Shown: in pieces, positions 1 through 12,585 of the stretch
Numbering within the stretch: position 1 is the first letter of the stretch
How the letters are laid out: each line of letters opens with the position of its first letter
Source: Paracamarosporium sp. OC-R06-R3
Taxonomy: Eukaryota > Ascomycota > Dothideomycetes > Pleosporales > Didymosphaeriaceae
Assembly (NCBI GenBank): GCA_019828545.1
Contig: JACVRA010000064.1
Location: forward strand, 229,060 to 293,059
Length of the DNA: 64,000 bases
Direction of reading: 5' to 3'
The notes under the pieces: generated by a model
Seen by the model: only the letters and a program-made list of their open reading frames with translations
Database searches by the model: none
What the model was told of the DNA's origin: nothing
Program-made: the position numbers and the translations under genes

Positions 1-1516
1 CTATTGTCGCTCGAAATCCGAAGCTCCTGAAATTGGGTATACACGCCTCCCTCTTGCGATAGGTTCGTCGCCATTGACAGACCTGGTAATGACTCGCTTT
101 GCAGGTTCAAAGATATGCGAGGGAAATACGCGTGTTGCTTCTCGCACTGCATTCCAATCGTATAGTTAGGCTTCGTAGCTGGGATATTGCTGAGATACTC
201 GTGTAATTCCTCATAAGTTCCATTGGTGATGGTATTAGCTTGGCCATTGCTTGTTATCCATTGCGCATTGCAGCTGTCGAAACTAGTGATGTTAATGGAT
301 TGGGTCTCGCATTTGGAACATATGCCTAAAGTGCTTATATTCTGAACTCGGCATTCAGAAGTTGGACAGTAGTAATTGGGTGTCGGACTGTATTCCTGGT
401 TTCCTAAAATGGCGAGAACGCCTACTGTGACTGGTATGTAGACTAAGTCATGTTAGGATATCCATGATCAAAGTTTGAGACTATTGGTAGCTCACCGTTT
501 TGATCGGTTGTTTTTACGCTGCTACTATCATATCCATACAGCCATTTGGTAGCAACATAGAACGATCCAGTGGAGTTGTGGTACTGGTGCCCGCGAGGAG
601 GGAAATTCAAACTATGATTAATTAGTAGCTGTGTTCTAGTCGTGAAAGGGGGTCGACTCATCTACAGGAAATATACTCACGCCTGCTGCGCAAAAGGTTC
701 AAATGCCAGGGCCAAAATTGTTACAATCGCACCCATACTCGCCAGTACCGCCCTTCCCCTAACGTCCCACAAGAACAGTACAGCGCCCCAAGGGCCTCTG
801 CTCGCCCCGTCAAAACTTTGGAGTTGGCTGAGTGGCCTTGATTTCTGCTCAAAATATATCCACTTCAGCTGTCCTAGACATTCTGCGAGCGGAAAGAGGA
901 GTGAGGACTTGGCGATTTGTGCCAGAACGGAAACGAGTGAATTAGGTTTGATGTAGCGAATTCTCCAATGTGCTAGCGGTTTACCGTCCATAGAGAGAAG
1001 GACTGCAACAATGGCTGCCGTGCAAATGATGGAAAGAGTGGCAGACGCGGTTTCCCACCACCAACCGAAATGGGTTGAACGTTGGAAGCGAAAGCGCGGC
1101 ATTATTCGAGCTTGCAACTGTTCTTCCTGTTTCCCTGGACACGTTTCTGCACTCATACAGAGAGAACCAGAGGACTGGGCTTGTGAATCCGAAGACAGGT
1201 CTTCTTGTTGTAATTTGTGAGGTGCGATCTTTGCGGCACTCATGTTCTCTTCATGCGAATGCATCATCACTTTGGACTCTGAAGTTAGATATGGGCTTTC
1301 TTGTTGGGTGTACTGTTGTGTATAGAGAGCATAAAGTGAACTATTCTTTAGGAAGTGGGCATCATGTTCGTCGCGCGTATTGTTCAACGGATGTAGCAAA
1401 GAAGATGGAAGTAAATCTCTGCCAAGTAATCTGGGCCTAACAAGCTTTATTTGTTCTTGCACGAGAGATTCGGTCTTCTTGTGCGGGGTCGCGTAGATGC
1501 TCGTTATCGTCATCAT
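1..1516 (-). CDS. DUF3176-family membrane protein, partial (3' end beyond window)
   Basis: Function unknown. The family is a fungal-specific group of predicted multi-spanning membrane proteins. The first ATG is at 1516 (MMTITS). After a variable polar N-terminus of about 150 residues come the family hallmarks: a WWWE block leading into a membrane helix, DGKPLAHW, then CLGQLKWIYF and SRGPWGAVLF, and a second helix ending FEPFAQQA. I read exons 1516-681, 611-496 and 442 to beyond base 1. The first intron (612-680) has a GTGAGT donor and a consensus CTACTAAT branch site; the second is 443-495. The third exon stays open to the window edge and encodes a Cys-rich lumenal part (for example GICSKC), as in homologues. 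The C-terminus lies outside the window. Family call is firm; role cannot be inferred. Confidence 0.82.
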
Positions 1517-2068
1517 CGAAGAGCAGTAATGTGGGGGCCGTAACCTGATTGATTAATTGGCTACATGTCTGTCGTGTAACATTGAAGTTGGCTCGAGAGC
1601 TGGTTTCAGTGTAATGACGTATACTCCACCTATTAAATGGATCCGATAAGCACTACAGTGCATGATCATGTGCGCCTGTATGGTCCTCCTTTCTGATAGC
1701 ATAATTTACTTTAGAATCTTGTGAGTGGGAGTGCATCTTCGGGACTAGTTGTCATATCCTGATATCTTGCCTCACTGGTGCAAATTCCTATCTCCAAATC
1801 CTTGTACCAAAGCTAAGGCAAGACCGGCTAGGAAGGCTGAAGGTCACAGGAGTGGTTCAAGTAGTTTTGTTGCAGGAGACAGAGCCGGAGTACAACAACC
1901 GCAGCCACCGGTTTGTCTCGAAATGTATATCAGTGCAAGAGAAACGCAGTTGGCAATATTTTCTTGGGGTTTGACTACGACCCAAGTTACAAATGTCCCA
2001 CGATCCTCATCTTGTTTCTTTTCTCCGTCCGTCCGCAGCATCTCCCCAACACATTGTTTCCCGTCAGC
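1517..2068. other. Intergenic between the DUF3176 gene start and the LAS21 stop
   Basis: About 550 bp holding the promoter side of the DUF3176 gene and the 3' region of LAS21. I see no conserved coding sequence, RNA gene or repeat here. Confidence 0.5.
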
Positions 2069-5000
2069 CTACCACCTCCCCGCATTCCAAAACAACGACC
2101 CCAAACCCAATGTGCCAGCAAAATGAAACGCAATCCCCCACGCCATCGCAAACAAGTACTTCGGGCTGAACACCGTCCAGATAAAAAGATGCGTCCTTAG
2201 CACAGTACAAGCCACCATCACGCTCCCAGTCGCCACACCCGTCCACAGCGTGGCCAGCCCCGCATGCCGTGTCCAAGCCTCACCACTCTCTCTTCTTTTC
2301 CGCCCCTCCTCCTCGCTTCTCGCCATACTCGCTAGATGTTCTCTCTCCTTTTGTACCCAGTCCCGGCTATCAACTTCATCCATGGCGATGTTACGACGTG
2401 GGCGCATTAGTGAAGAGAGGAGCAAGGAAGACGCGGCAGTAAAGTACAAAGGCCCAGCCCAGTTTGACAAGAAGAGGAGGACGCCGACGGCTAAGACATT
2501 GTAGCCTGAGACGCCGTTGTAGGCGTTTGAGAGGTCTATTGAGGAGATTGCGTTGGAGTTACCGAGGGCAAAGAAGGAGGTTTGGGTCAGGAGGAGGGCG
2601 GTTGTTGTTATTGCTGTTGGAGTGAGGTCGAGAAGTGCTTCGTGTAATTAGTATATGCTCCTGGATTTCTGGAGTGTGGAAAGGGAACCATCGCGAAATG
2701 GGGATATAAATGCGGTAACTTACATAGGAAGAAGAATTGAAAGCGGAAGAGAAGGTAAAGAGGAATGTTGTGGGCCTTGGTTTGCGTGACCAAGAAGAGG
2801 GAGAGTATATCGAAGAAGGCTACTGCGAGGTCTAGCGTCCAGTTAGCATATATATCTTAGTGTGGTTCGAGAGAAGGGATGCTTACCACCACTGCCTTCG
2901 CCTCGCCTATTCTTTCTTCTTTTCCACTCTGAGATGGTAATCCACACCGCGCTCAACGCCGTGCCAAGGAATACCATCCTCACTACATCCACCAAACTTA
3001 GATCCTCCACCCACTGGATAAGTCCCTGATTAATACCATACGTAAGCTCCGGTGCATCCCTCGCAGTGAATGCAAGCTTAAACACAAAGGCTGTAGCGCC
3101 TAGCGGCAGCACAGCTACCAACCCCATGAAACGGTTCGCATCTACCGCATTTAGATCTTCGCTGCTACTTCCTTTGTCGAACACTGCAATCGAGCGCGCA
3201 ACGTGCCTTGAAAGCCGGATCGCGATGTCCATGTACGTGGCACCTACCAGAGCCCATAGCACGAACGAGTTGGTGCCGTGGAAGATCCCGCTGTGCACGA
3301 TGTCGTCTGCACCTGCGTATTTCTGTCCTGTTTGATTCCACCTGCGCACAATGCGATGTATGACCAGAAGCATAATTGCGGGGTGGAAGATAAACTTAGA
3401 CTGCCACTCTTTGCGCGACTCGGAAATGAAGAGGTAGAAGAACCAGCCGGAGGTAGCCCAGTACCAGAAGTTGTGCTCTTCTTCGACATATGAGGAGGCG
3501 AACATAAGGACGGCATAGAGGATGAGTATAAGAGCGTAAGCTACGCCTGCGGATGTAATGGGTCGGGGAGACGGAAGGGTGAGCAATGCCATCAAAACAG
3601 ACAAAAATGCGAGAACGGTGCCTGTAGTGAGACGCGCGACATCGTAGTTAGAAGCTGTGCTGGACATCTTCTCCTGGGCTGCGCCCATGAACTGCAAAGA
3701 GTATCAGCGGCGAAGTGCATTGCGGGAATTTAGAAGACTCACCCAGTAGAGCTGCTCTTCTCTTAATTCCGGGGTTATATGTCTGCTGGAAGTCGACATG
3801 ATATCTACGACACCATGCCATTTACACGCCAAGTCTTGTCCGTCGCTCTGCAACCATTAGTATCGATATTCATATGTCGCGGTTCTAACATACGAGAGGC
3901 GGTTCGCATTCTTTGGATATAGCCCGTGCCTTGTCCTCAAAGTTTAGGCTCGGATACGTAGCTTCCACGATCCTCTTTATCTGCCTTGCGTTTCTAAGTA
4001 ACAGCCGGATTCGATCAGTCACTACATCATCAGCTATAGTCAAAAGGCTCAAAGCACCATACTCACTATTCGGCCAGAGATTCAGGAATTCGTTGATGAA
4101 AACACCCAGGTTATTCCTCGGAACCGGAAAGCCTAGTAAACCTGCAAGCGTCGGCGCGATGTCGCTCTGTTCTATCATGCGGTAGTATTCAAACTCTCCA
4201 CCTCCATCCTTTGGCTTGGTTGGGCTCTCTTTATTCGCGTGCTGAGTGATATCCTTCAGTTTCGGTGACATGAAGACTAGAGCTGGAGAAGTTTCTCCAG
4301 CTGCGCTGCCACCGTGGTTCCCACCCTCATTCATGCCGTGATCTCCGGCAAGGACGAACAGTGTTTTCGACAGATGATCCTCGTTTTCAATGGCTGAATA
4401 GATGTCCCTGACAATACCATCCATCTCTTTTTGCTTCGGGATCATGTTGGGGCTGCGAAAAGTTAGTCTCTGTAAACGACATGGACTATATATAATAACC
4501 TTTTGGGGCCTGCCTTATGCCCAATGTGATCCAGGCCCAAATAGTGCATGATCATTGCATTCCAATCACTATTCAGCATCTCTTCAGGTACATGCCTCGT
4601 CACGTTGTTGTCTACCTCGGTGAAGTCCTGCAAAACACAACAATCAATTTCTATTTCTTTACCTACTCGACTAGAACTACTGACCGATACAAAAAAACTG
4701 CTTGTGCCATCTGCACGTTCAAAAAAGCCTGGGAAAAGCTTCAACCATGTATCATCGCCGTACATGACCAGTTTGCCATTTTCCTTTGCCTTCAGCTGCG
4801 CGAGCCACGTATCTTGTGTGGAGAGTGTGGAGGTAGTGTCTGATTCGGCAAAGTTTAAAATCACGTCGAGGAAGGAGGGGATAGACCCGGTGGTAATGGC
4901 TTTAACTTTGGGCATGGTGATGGTTGGGGAGGCAGCGTGCGCTGTGAAAGGCAGGGCTGTGCCTTCGCGGATCAGACTGTGTCGCAAGTCAGTATGGTCC

Positions 5001-5299
5001 GATTATATGTTGTATTTCAACCCTCAAAAAACGTGCCTTTGTACAAAACCCATCCCACTCTCCTCCCCAAAGACGAAATCGCTCCGCAACGCGTCGACAA
5101 CCATGAATACCAGCTTGTCGAAGGGCGCATTGGGTACGCTCCCTTTCCCCCAACCCATTATTTCTTCCCAGCCAAGCTCTTCATGCTCGGCCAGTCCTGG
5201 CATAAATGGCTTGTATGGAAAGAAGCCGGTCGCGAATATCAAGATCGCGATGGGAATGAGGAGGTTCGCGGTGGCGAGAAAGAGCGTCTGGAGCGCCAT
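2069..5299 (-). CDS. LAS21: GPI ethanolamine phosphate transferase 2 (LAS21/GPI7, PIG-G type)
   Basis: ER membrane enzyme that adds ethanolamine phosphate to the second mannose of the GPI anchor. Nine exons join in frame to 927 residues: 5299-5037, 4976-4685, 4627-4500, 4452-4067, 4021-3894, 3847-3743, 3691-2887, 2831-2724, 2637-2069. After an N-terminal membrane anchor, the alkaline-phosphatase-like catalytic domain shows VVDALRSDFVF, ITTGSIPSFLD, GDDTWLKLFP, DFTEVDNNVTRH, HYLGLDHIGHK and AGDHGMNEGGNHGG, with metal-binding Asp/His residues. The rest is a multi-pass membrane domain ending LRTHLFIWTVFSPKYLF, typical of the family C-terminus. The start is the first in-frame ATG (MALQTLF). Intron 1 appears to use a GC donor (see findings). 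The start lies 194 bp from the divergent FUN14 gene. Confidence 0.95.
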
Positions 5300-5492
5300 T
5301 GTGGCGGTAATCACGTAGAAACGTTCGACTATCCTAGTATTTTAGTTCGCTTTGGCGCGGGATTTTATTGTTCACGGCATCCTGAGACTGCATGAAATTG
5401 AGACAGACACAAAGTCCTCAACTTTCCCACATCGCGTTCAGGGTCTGACGCTAATCCTAGAAACAGCCTAGCTTTACACGCTCAGACAGCCA
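5300..5492. promoter_or_regulatory. Shared divergent promoter region LAS21/FUN14
   Basis: Only 193 bp separate the LAS21 ATG (5299, minus) from the upstream-most FUN14 ATG (5493, plus), so both must be driven from this short stretch or from inside the flanking 5' regions. No specific factor site is claimed. Confidence 0.45.
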
Positions 5493-6464
5493 ATGACATC
5501 ACTACATGGCATCTTCACCCCAGCTTACATCCCCCGGTCACACCTTTTCAATCTGACTATCTCCATGCATTGCTCGCCATTGGGACGCTACCATACATTC
5601 CCGAGCTTGAGGTCAGTCCATTCCGTAACCTTCCGTCCCTCTAGGATCGCGAATCTTGGAAATCGCTCTTTTAGAGTTGTAACCGGAAGCTATCACGAGG
5701 ATCTGCCGAAAAAACTCGCGGTGTACTTGAGACAGAGAACCATCGCAAAGTACAAGAAACACAGCGAGACGTACAACAATCTCAGACCAATCGGGAACCA
5801 AGGCGCAATGGCATTTCTGCTTCCCGGTCTTCGTCGCGGCCTCATGCTATCCACTCCACTCATCCTCTCGGCACCGCTTTTAATACAAACAGTCAAACGA
5901 CCCATCTTGTGCGACAGTCCTGACCCGTTATCAAAAATTACGTCTGATCTACGGAACAACTACGCCCACGAAGCGCAAACACCTGTCATCAAAACCTCCG
6001 GCGCTCCAAACCCTCGAGCAATCCGCCAAATCAGCCTCGGCAGCATCCTAGGCGTCCTTGCCGGCCTAGGCGTGAGTGTGTTCAGCAAACCATTAGCAGT
6101 CCTGATAGGACTGGGCATCGTGTGTGTTCAGGTACGTATAGAGGTGAATGGCACGAGTTCCATTTGATATCATGCTATTTTGAAGGAGAGGGGGATATCT
6201 CGAAAGCACGCTGGGGCTATGCTATGTGCCATTCCGCCGCCGTCTATGCAGGTCTATGCGTGTTTTGCCATGGAGAAGTATGAGAAGCACAAGAGCTGAC
6301 GCATTGTATAGTTCCTTGAGAACCGCGGTATCCATCTCGTTCCATATTCATTCCTACAACGAAGGTTTAAGGAAACGAACATACGATCGTTGATCCAGGA
6401 CAATGTTGCATTTAAGCTCTCTTTTGGCGCAACATTTGCTTTGGCCGCGTTCACAGAGTTTTAA
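5493..6464 (+). CDS. FUN14-domain mitochondrial outer-membrane protein
   Basis: FUN14-family proteins are small mitochondrial membrane proteins; the animal member FUNDC1 is a mitophagy receptor, and the role in filamentous fungi is unsettled. Two exons, 5493-6131 and 6312-6464, give 263 residues if the first ATG is used. The FUN14 core is SLGSILGVLAGLGVSVFSK with a following hydrophobic stretch, and continues across the intron as FLENRGIHLVPYSFL to a C-terminus ending FALAAFTEF. The intron (6132-6311, GTACGT...TAG) is longer than most here. Family members are usually about 150-200 residues, so the ATG at 5808 (MAFLLPG), giving 158 residues, is an equally plausible start; the upstream segment is basic and could be a presequence or untranslated. 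Confidence 0.85.
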
Positions 6465-6516
6465 TACGATGTGAGAAAAGCAGGATATTAGTGCAAGGCA
6501 ACGTTTGGTGATCGTT

Positions 6517-9500
6517 CTAGTAGTTGAAGCGATGCCCTGGATGTATGGTCTGCGGGGCAAATTGCATGTGAAGCTGCTTACAGCTCTGCCAGAATGCCTT
6601 GACTGCTTCTTTGAATGCAGTCGAATTCTTCGCATTCCTGTATATAGGTTAGCTTGCTGTCATTAAACTGTTCTAGAAGACATACCTCATTAGGCTCTCA
6701 GTGAACTTCCGGACCATGTCTTGCACCGCTTGCTCACCCTGCACTCTCTGCAAAAGCGGCTGTTCCGATAAGGCAGAGCTTATGTAGGCTTTGGAATGGC
6801 GGTCGTTCTGGATGAGTTTCCGAAGTGGAATAACAATATGGTCCAGACTAGTAGCATCGACCTCTCCACTGATATTTGCGATTAAGGCAAACGTGACTGC
6901 TTGCCCGAAGTGGTCGACAATTTCTTGGCACATCGCTTGATCAGGATTGCCACTACTGGCAATCTTCTCGATAATGTCTCGCCATAAGGCAGCAGCGGCT
7001 CTCTTTGGCAAGACTTCTGGCGACTTGATGCATTCAACAGAGAAGTCGAAAGTGCCCTTCAAAATATCTGGATGCTCATGCTTCAAGATGGAAGCGTTCT
7101 GCTTGATGAAACTCTGAATAAGTTCGATGCACCCAACGGACACTTCTGGTTCATTTCTTGGGTGTTGAAGCGCTTGCATGATACCTAGATCGTAATGGAG
7201 AAGGCGCTGGGCTTGTGACTCGAATTCGCTGGATCCTTTATGGCAAGAGACCCAGCAACAGGCCGTTTCCAATACATAGGTCAGCCTAGGCGTCTGCAGA
7301 GTTGTTCTTGTGATATAATCGACAGCAGCAGCGGCGGGTAACACAAAAGGTCCTGGTCCCATCTCTTTGAACCCAGCACGCAAAACGTTGCAAGCTGACT
7401 CAATGATCTCATCGTTTGCGGGAAACACCTGGGTGAGATAGGTAATAAAATTGAGGACCTGGGTTTGTATATCCTTTCCGGGCCCTTGTGTCCAGAATGA
7501 CGATTCAATGTTTGTTCCATCCAAGTCGACAACGCCGTCATCTGGAGCTTGAAGCGCCTTTCCAACGCAAGACAAACACTTCAAAGCAGTCAATGCAAGC
7601 ACTAGCCCTTGCTCTGGATCATTGCCGTCTTTGGTAAGATTGAGGGCTTGCATCGCATCGCGCGCAATATACTGAAACAAGTGTTGGAGACCGGCCAATT
7701 GCTTTTCTTCAGACGAGTCGGCTTGCACGATTGCCGCAATTCCTTCTAAGACCTTGCTCTTTGTAGACTCCTCCGCGGTCGAATACGTAAGGAATTGATC
7801 ATACATCTGGAAGAAAGATGGAAGCTCGCCGGTTAGCGTTCTCCTGCATTCCGAGCATAATGACGCGAATGACTTAGCAGCGCCTTGGGCCAGCGACGGC
7901 TGAGCTAAAGCACCCAATAGGAACGGAAGGACTTGGGGTAAAAAGCGTGGATTGCGCATAAAGAAGTGGTTGAAAGCTGCGACAAGATCAACTGCTGTTC
8001 TTCTTGTCACAGCGGGAATGTTGACGTTTTCGGATATAGTCGTGAAGAGAGGACGTTCGAATAATCGATTGAGCTTGTCGTCAACGGCAGTCAACGCGTC
8101 AGCGAGTGATATCAGACAGAAGAGCCCTGCTTCAAGCTCAAGCCACTGCTTCGTTTCCAAAGCGCGTATGGAGAAATCGATGAACTGCTCAGTTAATTCA
8201 TTCCGTAGGAGTTCAAAGGCCTCCATTGTTATGTCTCGGACGTCCATACGAAACACCTTGAAGGTCTTTTTGGAGTCCGAATCCCAAGTTTTAGTGACTT
8301 CCGTAGGCGGATAAATAATTTTATGCAACAGTTCAGCGATTGCCTGGAAGACGTGGTTCCTTGCAAAGGTAAACCAAGGAGGGTATTCTTCTTCTGAATA
8401 GAGGAAAGACTCTTCGGCTATTGCGGATATGTAGGTACTCCAGAAGTCCAGTGCGAGTAAAGCTACTTCATCCTCGACTCCAACAGGGTCTGGATATTTG
8501 AGTAGTTCGTGCAAGAAGGCTACAAATTGATCAGTACGCAGTCACACCTCAAAATTAAAGACAGCCGTGCTAGACTTACATAAAACTTGCTGATAGTGAG
8601 CATTGTCAGGCTCTTGATAGAGCTTTTTCGTCTCGACTAGCTCTGTCCCATAACCGACTATTATCCGCGCCAACGAGACGGTCTCAGCGTCAAGGTCTTT
8701 AAGAATATCAAGACCCCATTGACTAGTTATTACTGCCCACAACATATGCAGGTGTTTCTCCTCAAAGAATTTCGGGTAGCCCTCCAGTACATCGGCGACA
8801 AATTCCATGGCATCGTCAACATGATATTCGAGGCAGGAAAAGGAAAGCTCAGTGACTGAGCGTAGATGTCTAAGTTTCTCGGGCACAGGTTTGAACTCAG
8901 ACTGCGCATAGAATATCCAACCCTAGAGTAGTCAGCATGTGCATCACTGGTGACAGATAGAACCCACGAGGAAGCATTTGAGAGACGCGACACTCAACTT
9001 TTCTCCAACTTGTAACAACCGCTCATAGTTTGGATCATTAGGCGGTGTCGATAGGTACTTAATGCCTCTCCCGAAAGAAACCTGCAGTAAGACCTCTACA
9101 GCTTCTACGTTCACTATCATGCGTTCATGAGGCTTTCGACTTGGGCAAATCAGCGAGATCTCATTCCTCTCATCATCAACGACTTACTCAGGGCTGTTTG
9201 ACAACTTCTTTGTCTCATCAGCCAGGTTCATCGCAAACTCCAACAGGATCAATAGCTGTTCATCAGGTAGCGGAGGAATGACATCCCAAGTAGAAGGGTG
9301 GTTTTCGGTATCCAGAGTTGGCTGTCGCAATGCGAACGAAAGTGTCAAACTTCGGATACATTCTGTCCATGATGAAATGGGCTTGGTGAAATATTGAGCA
9401 AGTGTCGAGCATAATTTCCGTGTAGCGGCGGAAGAGCTTGGGTGCGTCACGAGATGATGCTAACAAAGGTTAGCTACAAATCACCACGAGGTGGCAAAAG

Positions 9501-9844
9501 ACACACAATAAGCTTGGAAAGTAATTGCGTCGATTCTTCTTCGCTCAAACCTGATCTACTAGGCGTTAGTAACGAGATATAAGCTTCAGGAGGTCGCAAA
9601 AATCTTACGAATCGGCATTGACTTTCACAGTGAGTGTCAGTGCCCCAAAGAATCGCACATTCTCGTCAGGATTGTTCAGAAGCGCGTCGCCAATCTCCCA
9701 ACCCTGAGGAGATCTCTGCAGGACACGTAGCGTGGCTTCCGTCTCGGGGATCTTTCTCGCATGGCCAGGATCATAAAGTGTCTTGACCAGTCCTTCGATG
9801 TCCGGCAGAGCCAACGGAAGCGCTTGGGCTTGTGGCACTGCCAT
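6517..9844 (-). CDS. Importin-beta-like nuclear transport receptor (Kap122/importin-13 type)
   Basis: Karyopherin-beta superfamily protein made of HEAT repeats that carries cargo through the nuclear pore with Ran. The start is the ATG at 9844 (MAVPQAQ); an in-frame extension further upstream begins only with GTG. The N-terminus reads VKTLYDPGHARKIPETEATL and LQRSPQGWEIGDALL, followed by DENVRFFGALTLTVK, the importin-N region. Coding exons include 9844-9609, 9555-9507, blocks around 9450-9184 and 8990-8542, the large exon from 8514 to 6686, and a last exon 6637-6517 ending HRFNY. The intron between 6686 and 6637 (GTATGT...CAG) is clear. The product is about 1,000 residues, the expected size. 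It matches the fungal group annotated as Kap122/Pdr6 or importin-13; the exact orthologue and some middle exon edges are less certain. Confidence 0.88.
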
Positions 9845-10472
9845 GGTGGTTGTGGGGAGTTTAGGCGACGTTGACTGCTTGTTCACAGATAGTAGCGGAC
9901 CAATTTGCTGACTGGTTCTCTGATTGTTAGTCTACTGTATTCCGGGTGCACCGCGCGAGCCATGGTCGCCAGCTTCAAGTTGATTTGAGTGAACCCCGGA
10001 TTGGGGTTGTCGTCCGCTGGAAGAATGACTCGCTAGACTCGAAGGAACCAGCATACGATCACATACCTATGAGCAAATCCTGTAACTTTTCCCCGGTGAA
10101 ATATGCTGTGGTGTTAGCAAGCCTAGGAAGCTATTGCACGCTTTGTTAGCGCGCAGAATGGTATAACAAGGCTTTGCCTCAGTCAGTCCGTGGCTCTGGC
10201 AGGATGCATCTACCTGCTTTCGTGCGCCGGGAGACTGGGAAGCGAATTAACAAGGCCCGCAAGCATCGTCACAGCGTCCAGGGTGTGGATCCGCCAGTGG
10301 AGGGCGGTGCTGCGAAGGATCTTCTGGTCGTCGTGGTGCTGGTGGGATGGCTTGGCAAGAGCGAGGCTGTAGAAAGACGCTAGGCTAGCCGGGCAGGTGC
10401 GACCAGTCGATGGCTGCAGTCGCGGGGCAGGCGCATGCAGCTGGAATAAGACCCGCTGCGGGAAAGCCATTC
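9845..10472. promoter_or_regulatory. Divergent intergenic region between the importin gene and aminopeptidase P
   Basis: About 630 bp with both 5' ends. An ATG at 10410 lies in frame upstream of the aminopeptidase P start used here and could add 21 residues. No RNA gene or conserved coding sequence seen. Confidence 0.4.
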
Positions 10473-12585
10473 ATGCTGTTCTCGCGCCTCTTTTCACGCA
10501 CGCACGCGACTTCGGCAGCCTGTGTAGCTAGAGGCCTGCCCCTTCACCCCCAAAGAGCCTTTCACGCCTCAGCCGTCCGCCGTTTACTCGACATGGAGAA
10601 AGTCAACACCTCTGAGCGGCTCGCCGAGCTCCGTCGGCTCATGAAGGAACGTCGGATAGACGTCTACAGTACGGTCGAGTATTCCGAAGACATAACACCC
10701 AGTCTCTAACGAACCGACAGTGGTGCCTTCCCATGACAGTCACCAGAGCGAGTACATTGCGCCTTGTGATGCACGCCGCGGTCTGATACCCCCACCAATG
10801 TCCTTCCTCGCTCGTACTGAGACAGACCAGCGTACATAAGCGGATTTTCGGGCTCTGCCGGCTACGCAGTCATCACTCATAAAAAGGCCGCTCTTTCCAC
10901 CGACGGACGCTACTTCAACCAAGCCGAGAAACAGCTCGACGGCAACTGGGAGCTCCTCAAGCAAGGGCTACAAGACGTACCCACAATACAAGAATGGACG
11001 GCAGACCAGGTTGCAGGGGGGAAGGTTGTGGGTGTCGATCCGGCAGTAGTGACGGCGGGAGATGCTCGCAAGCTTGCCGACAAGATCAAGAAGAAGGGCG
11101 GCGACTACAAGGCAGTGGAGGAGAACCTAATTGACCTGGTGTGGGGCAAAGAGAGACCGCAACGACCGAGCGAAAAAGTCATCGTGCAGCCGCTGCAATA
11201 TTCGGGCAAGAAGTTCGATGACAAGATCGCGGACATTCGAAAGGAGCTAGAAAAGAGGAAGAGTTTAGGATTCGTCGCATCAATGCTGGATGAGATCGCG
11301 TGGTTATACAACCTGCGTGGTAGCGAGTGCGTTGATCTTGCCATTCGTGCTACTTAAGCTGACTGTCTGCAGTATTCCGTACAACCCGGTATTCTTTTCA
11401 TACGCCGTAGTCACACCAACGCAGGCCACATTATACATCGATGAAAGCAAGCTGACATCGGAAGCCAAAGAGCATCTCGGCAATAAGGTGACCATAAAGC
11501 CATACGATGCCATCTTCGGCGACATCGCGGCTCTTAGCGCTGAAGCGTTCGAAACCAATGGCGAGACAACAGAGAAGAAGAAATTCCTGACGTCTAACCG
11601 AGCGTCGTGGGCCTTAAACAAAGCTCTTGGTGGCGAAGAACGCGTGGATGAGGTCCGTAGTCCTATCGGAGACGCGAAAGCGGTGAAGAACGAGGTCGAA
11701 CTCGAAGGTATGCGAAGATGCCACATCCGGGACGGCGCCGCATTATCGGAATACTTTGCATGGTTGGAGGACCAGCTGATCAACCAAAAATCTACACTCG
11801 ATGAGGTAGACGCAGCAGATAAGCTAGAGTCAATCCGCGCAAAGCACGACCTCTTTATGGGCTTGTCCTTTGACACAATATCCTCCACCGGAGCCAACGC
11901 TGCGGTAATACATTATAAGCCTGAGAAAGGATTATGCTCCGTCATAGACCCCAAAGCCATATATCTCTGCGACTCTGGCGGCCAGTACCAGGACGGTACC
12001 ACTGATACCACCCGCACCCTCCACTTTGGCGAACCTACAGAAACCGAGAAGACGGCATACACTCTTGTTCTCAAGGGAAACATTGCGCTTGAGCGAGTGA
12101 GGTTCCCCAAAGGAACAACCGGTTTTGCTCTCGACGCTTTAGCTAGACAATTCTTATGGGCTGAGGGCCTCGATTACCGGCATGGCACCGGCCACGGCGT
12201 TGGCTCCTTCCTCAACGTTCACGAAGAACCCATTGGCATCGGTACTCGTGTTCAATATTCCGAGATTGCTCTAGCTGTAGGCAACGTTGTGTCAGACGAG
12301 CCCGGGTACTACGAGGACGGCAAATTCGGTGTTCGCATTGAAAATATGGTCTTGATCAAGGAAGTGGAGACGAAGCATAAATTCGGCGACAAGCCATACC
12401 TTGGTTTTGAGCGGGTCACCATGACACCACATTGCCGGAAACTCGTGGACACTAGCCTATTGACCGAAGACGAGAAGTTATTCATCAACGAGTATCACCA
12501 GGAGGTCTTCGACAAGACCAGCAGGTTCTTCGAGAATGACTCGCTGACCTTGGCTTGGCTTAAGCGTGAGACTGCGCCCTACTGA
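10473..12585 (+). CDS. ampp: Xaa-Pro aminopeptidase P (AMPP), metallopeptidase M24B
   Basis: Removes an N-terminal residue that precedes proline; a cytosolic and possibly mitochondrial dimanganese peptidase. Exons 10473-10668, 10721-10780, 10831-11326 and 11373-12585 join in frame to 654 residues. The N-terminal creatinase-like part carries [16 protein letters not shown] and [26 protein letters not shown]. The catalytic part shows the metal ligands in [33 protein letters not shown] and [17 protein letters not shown]. The first 40 residues ([14 protein letters not shown]...) are Arg/Ser/Ala-rich like a mitochondrial presequence. The internal ATG at 10593 ([10 protein letters not shown]) gives 614 residues, the usual length of the fungal cytosolic enzyme. 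Intron edges restore the family sequence exactly. Confidence 0.95.
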
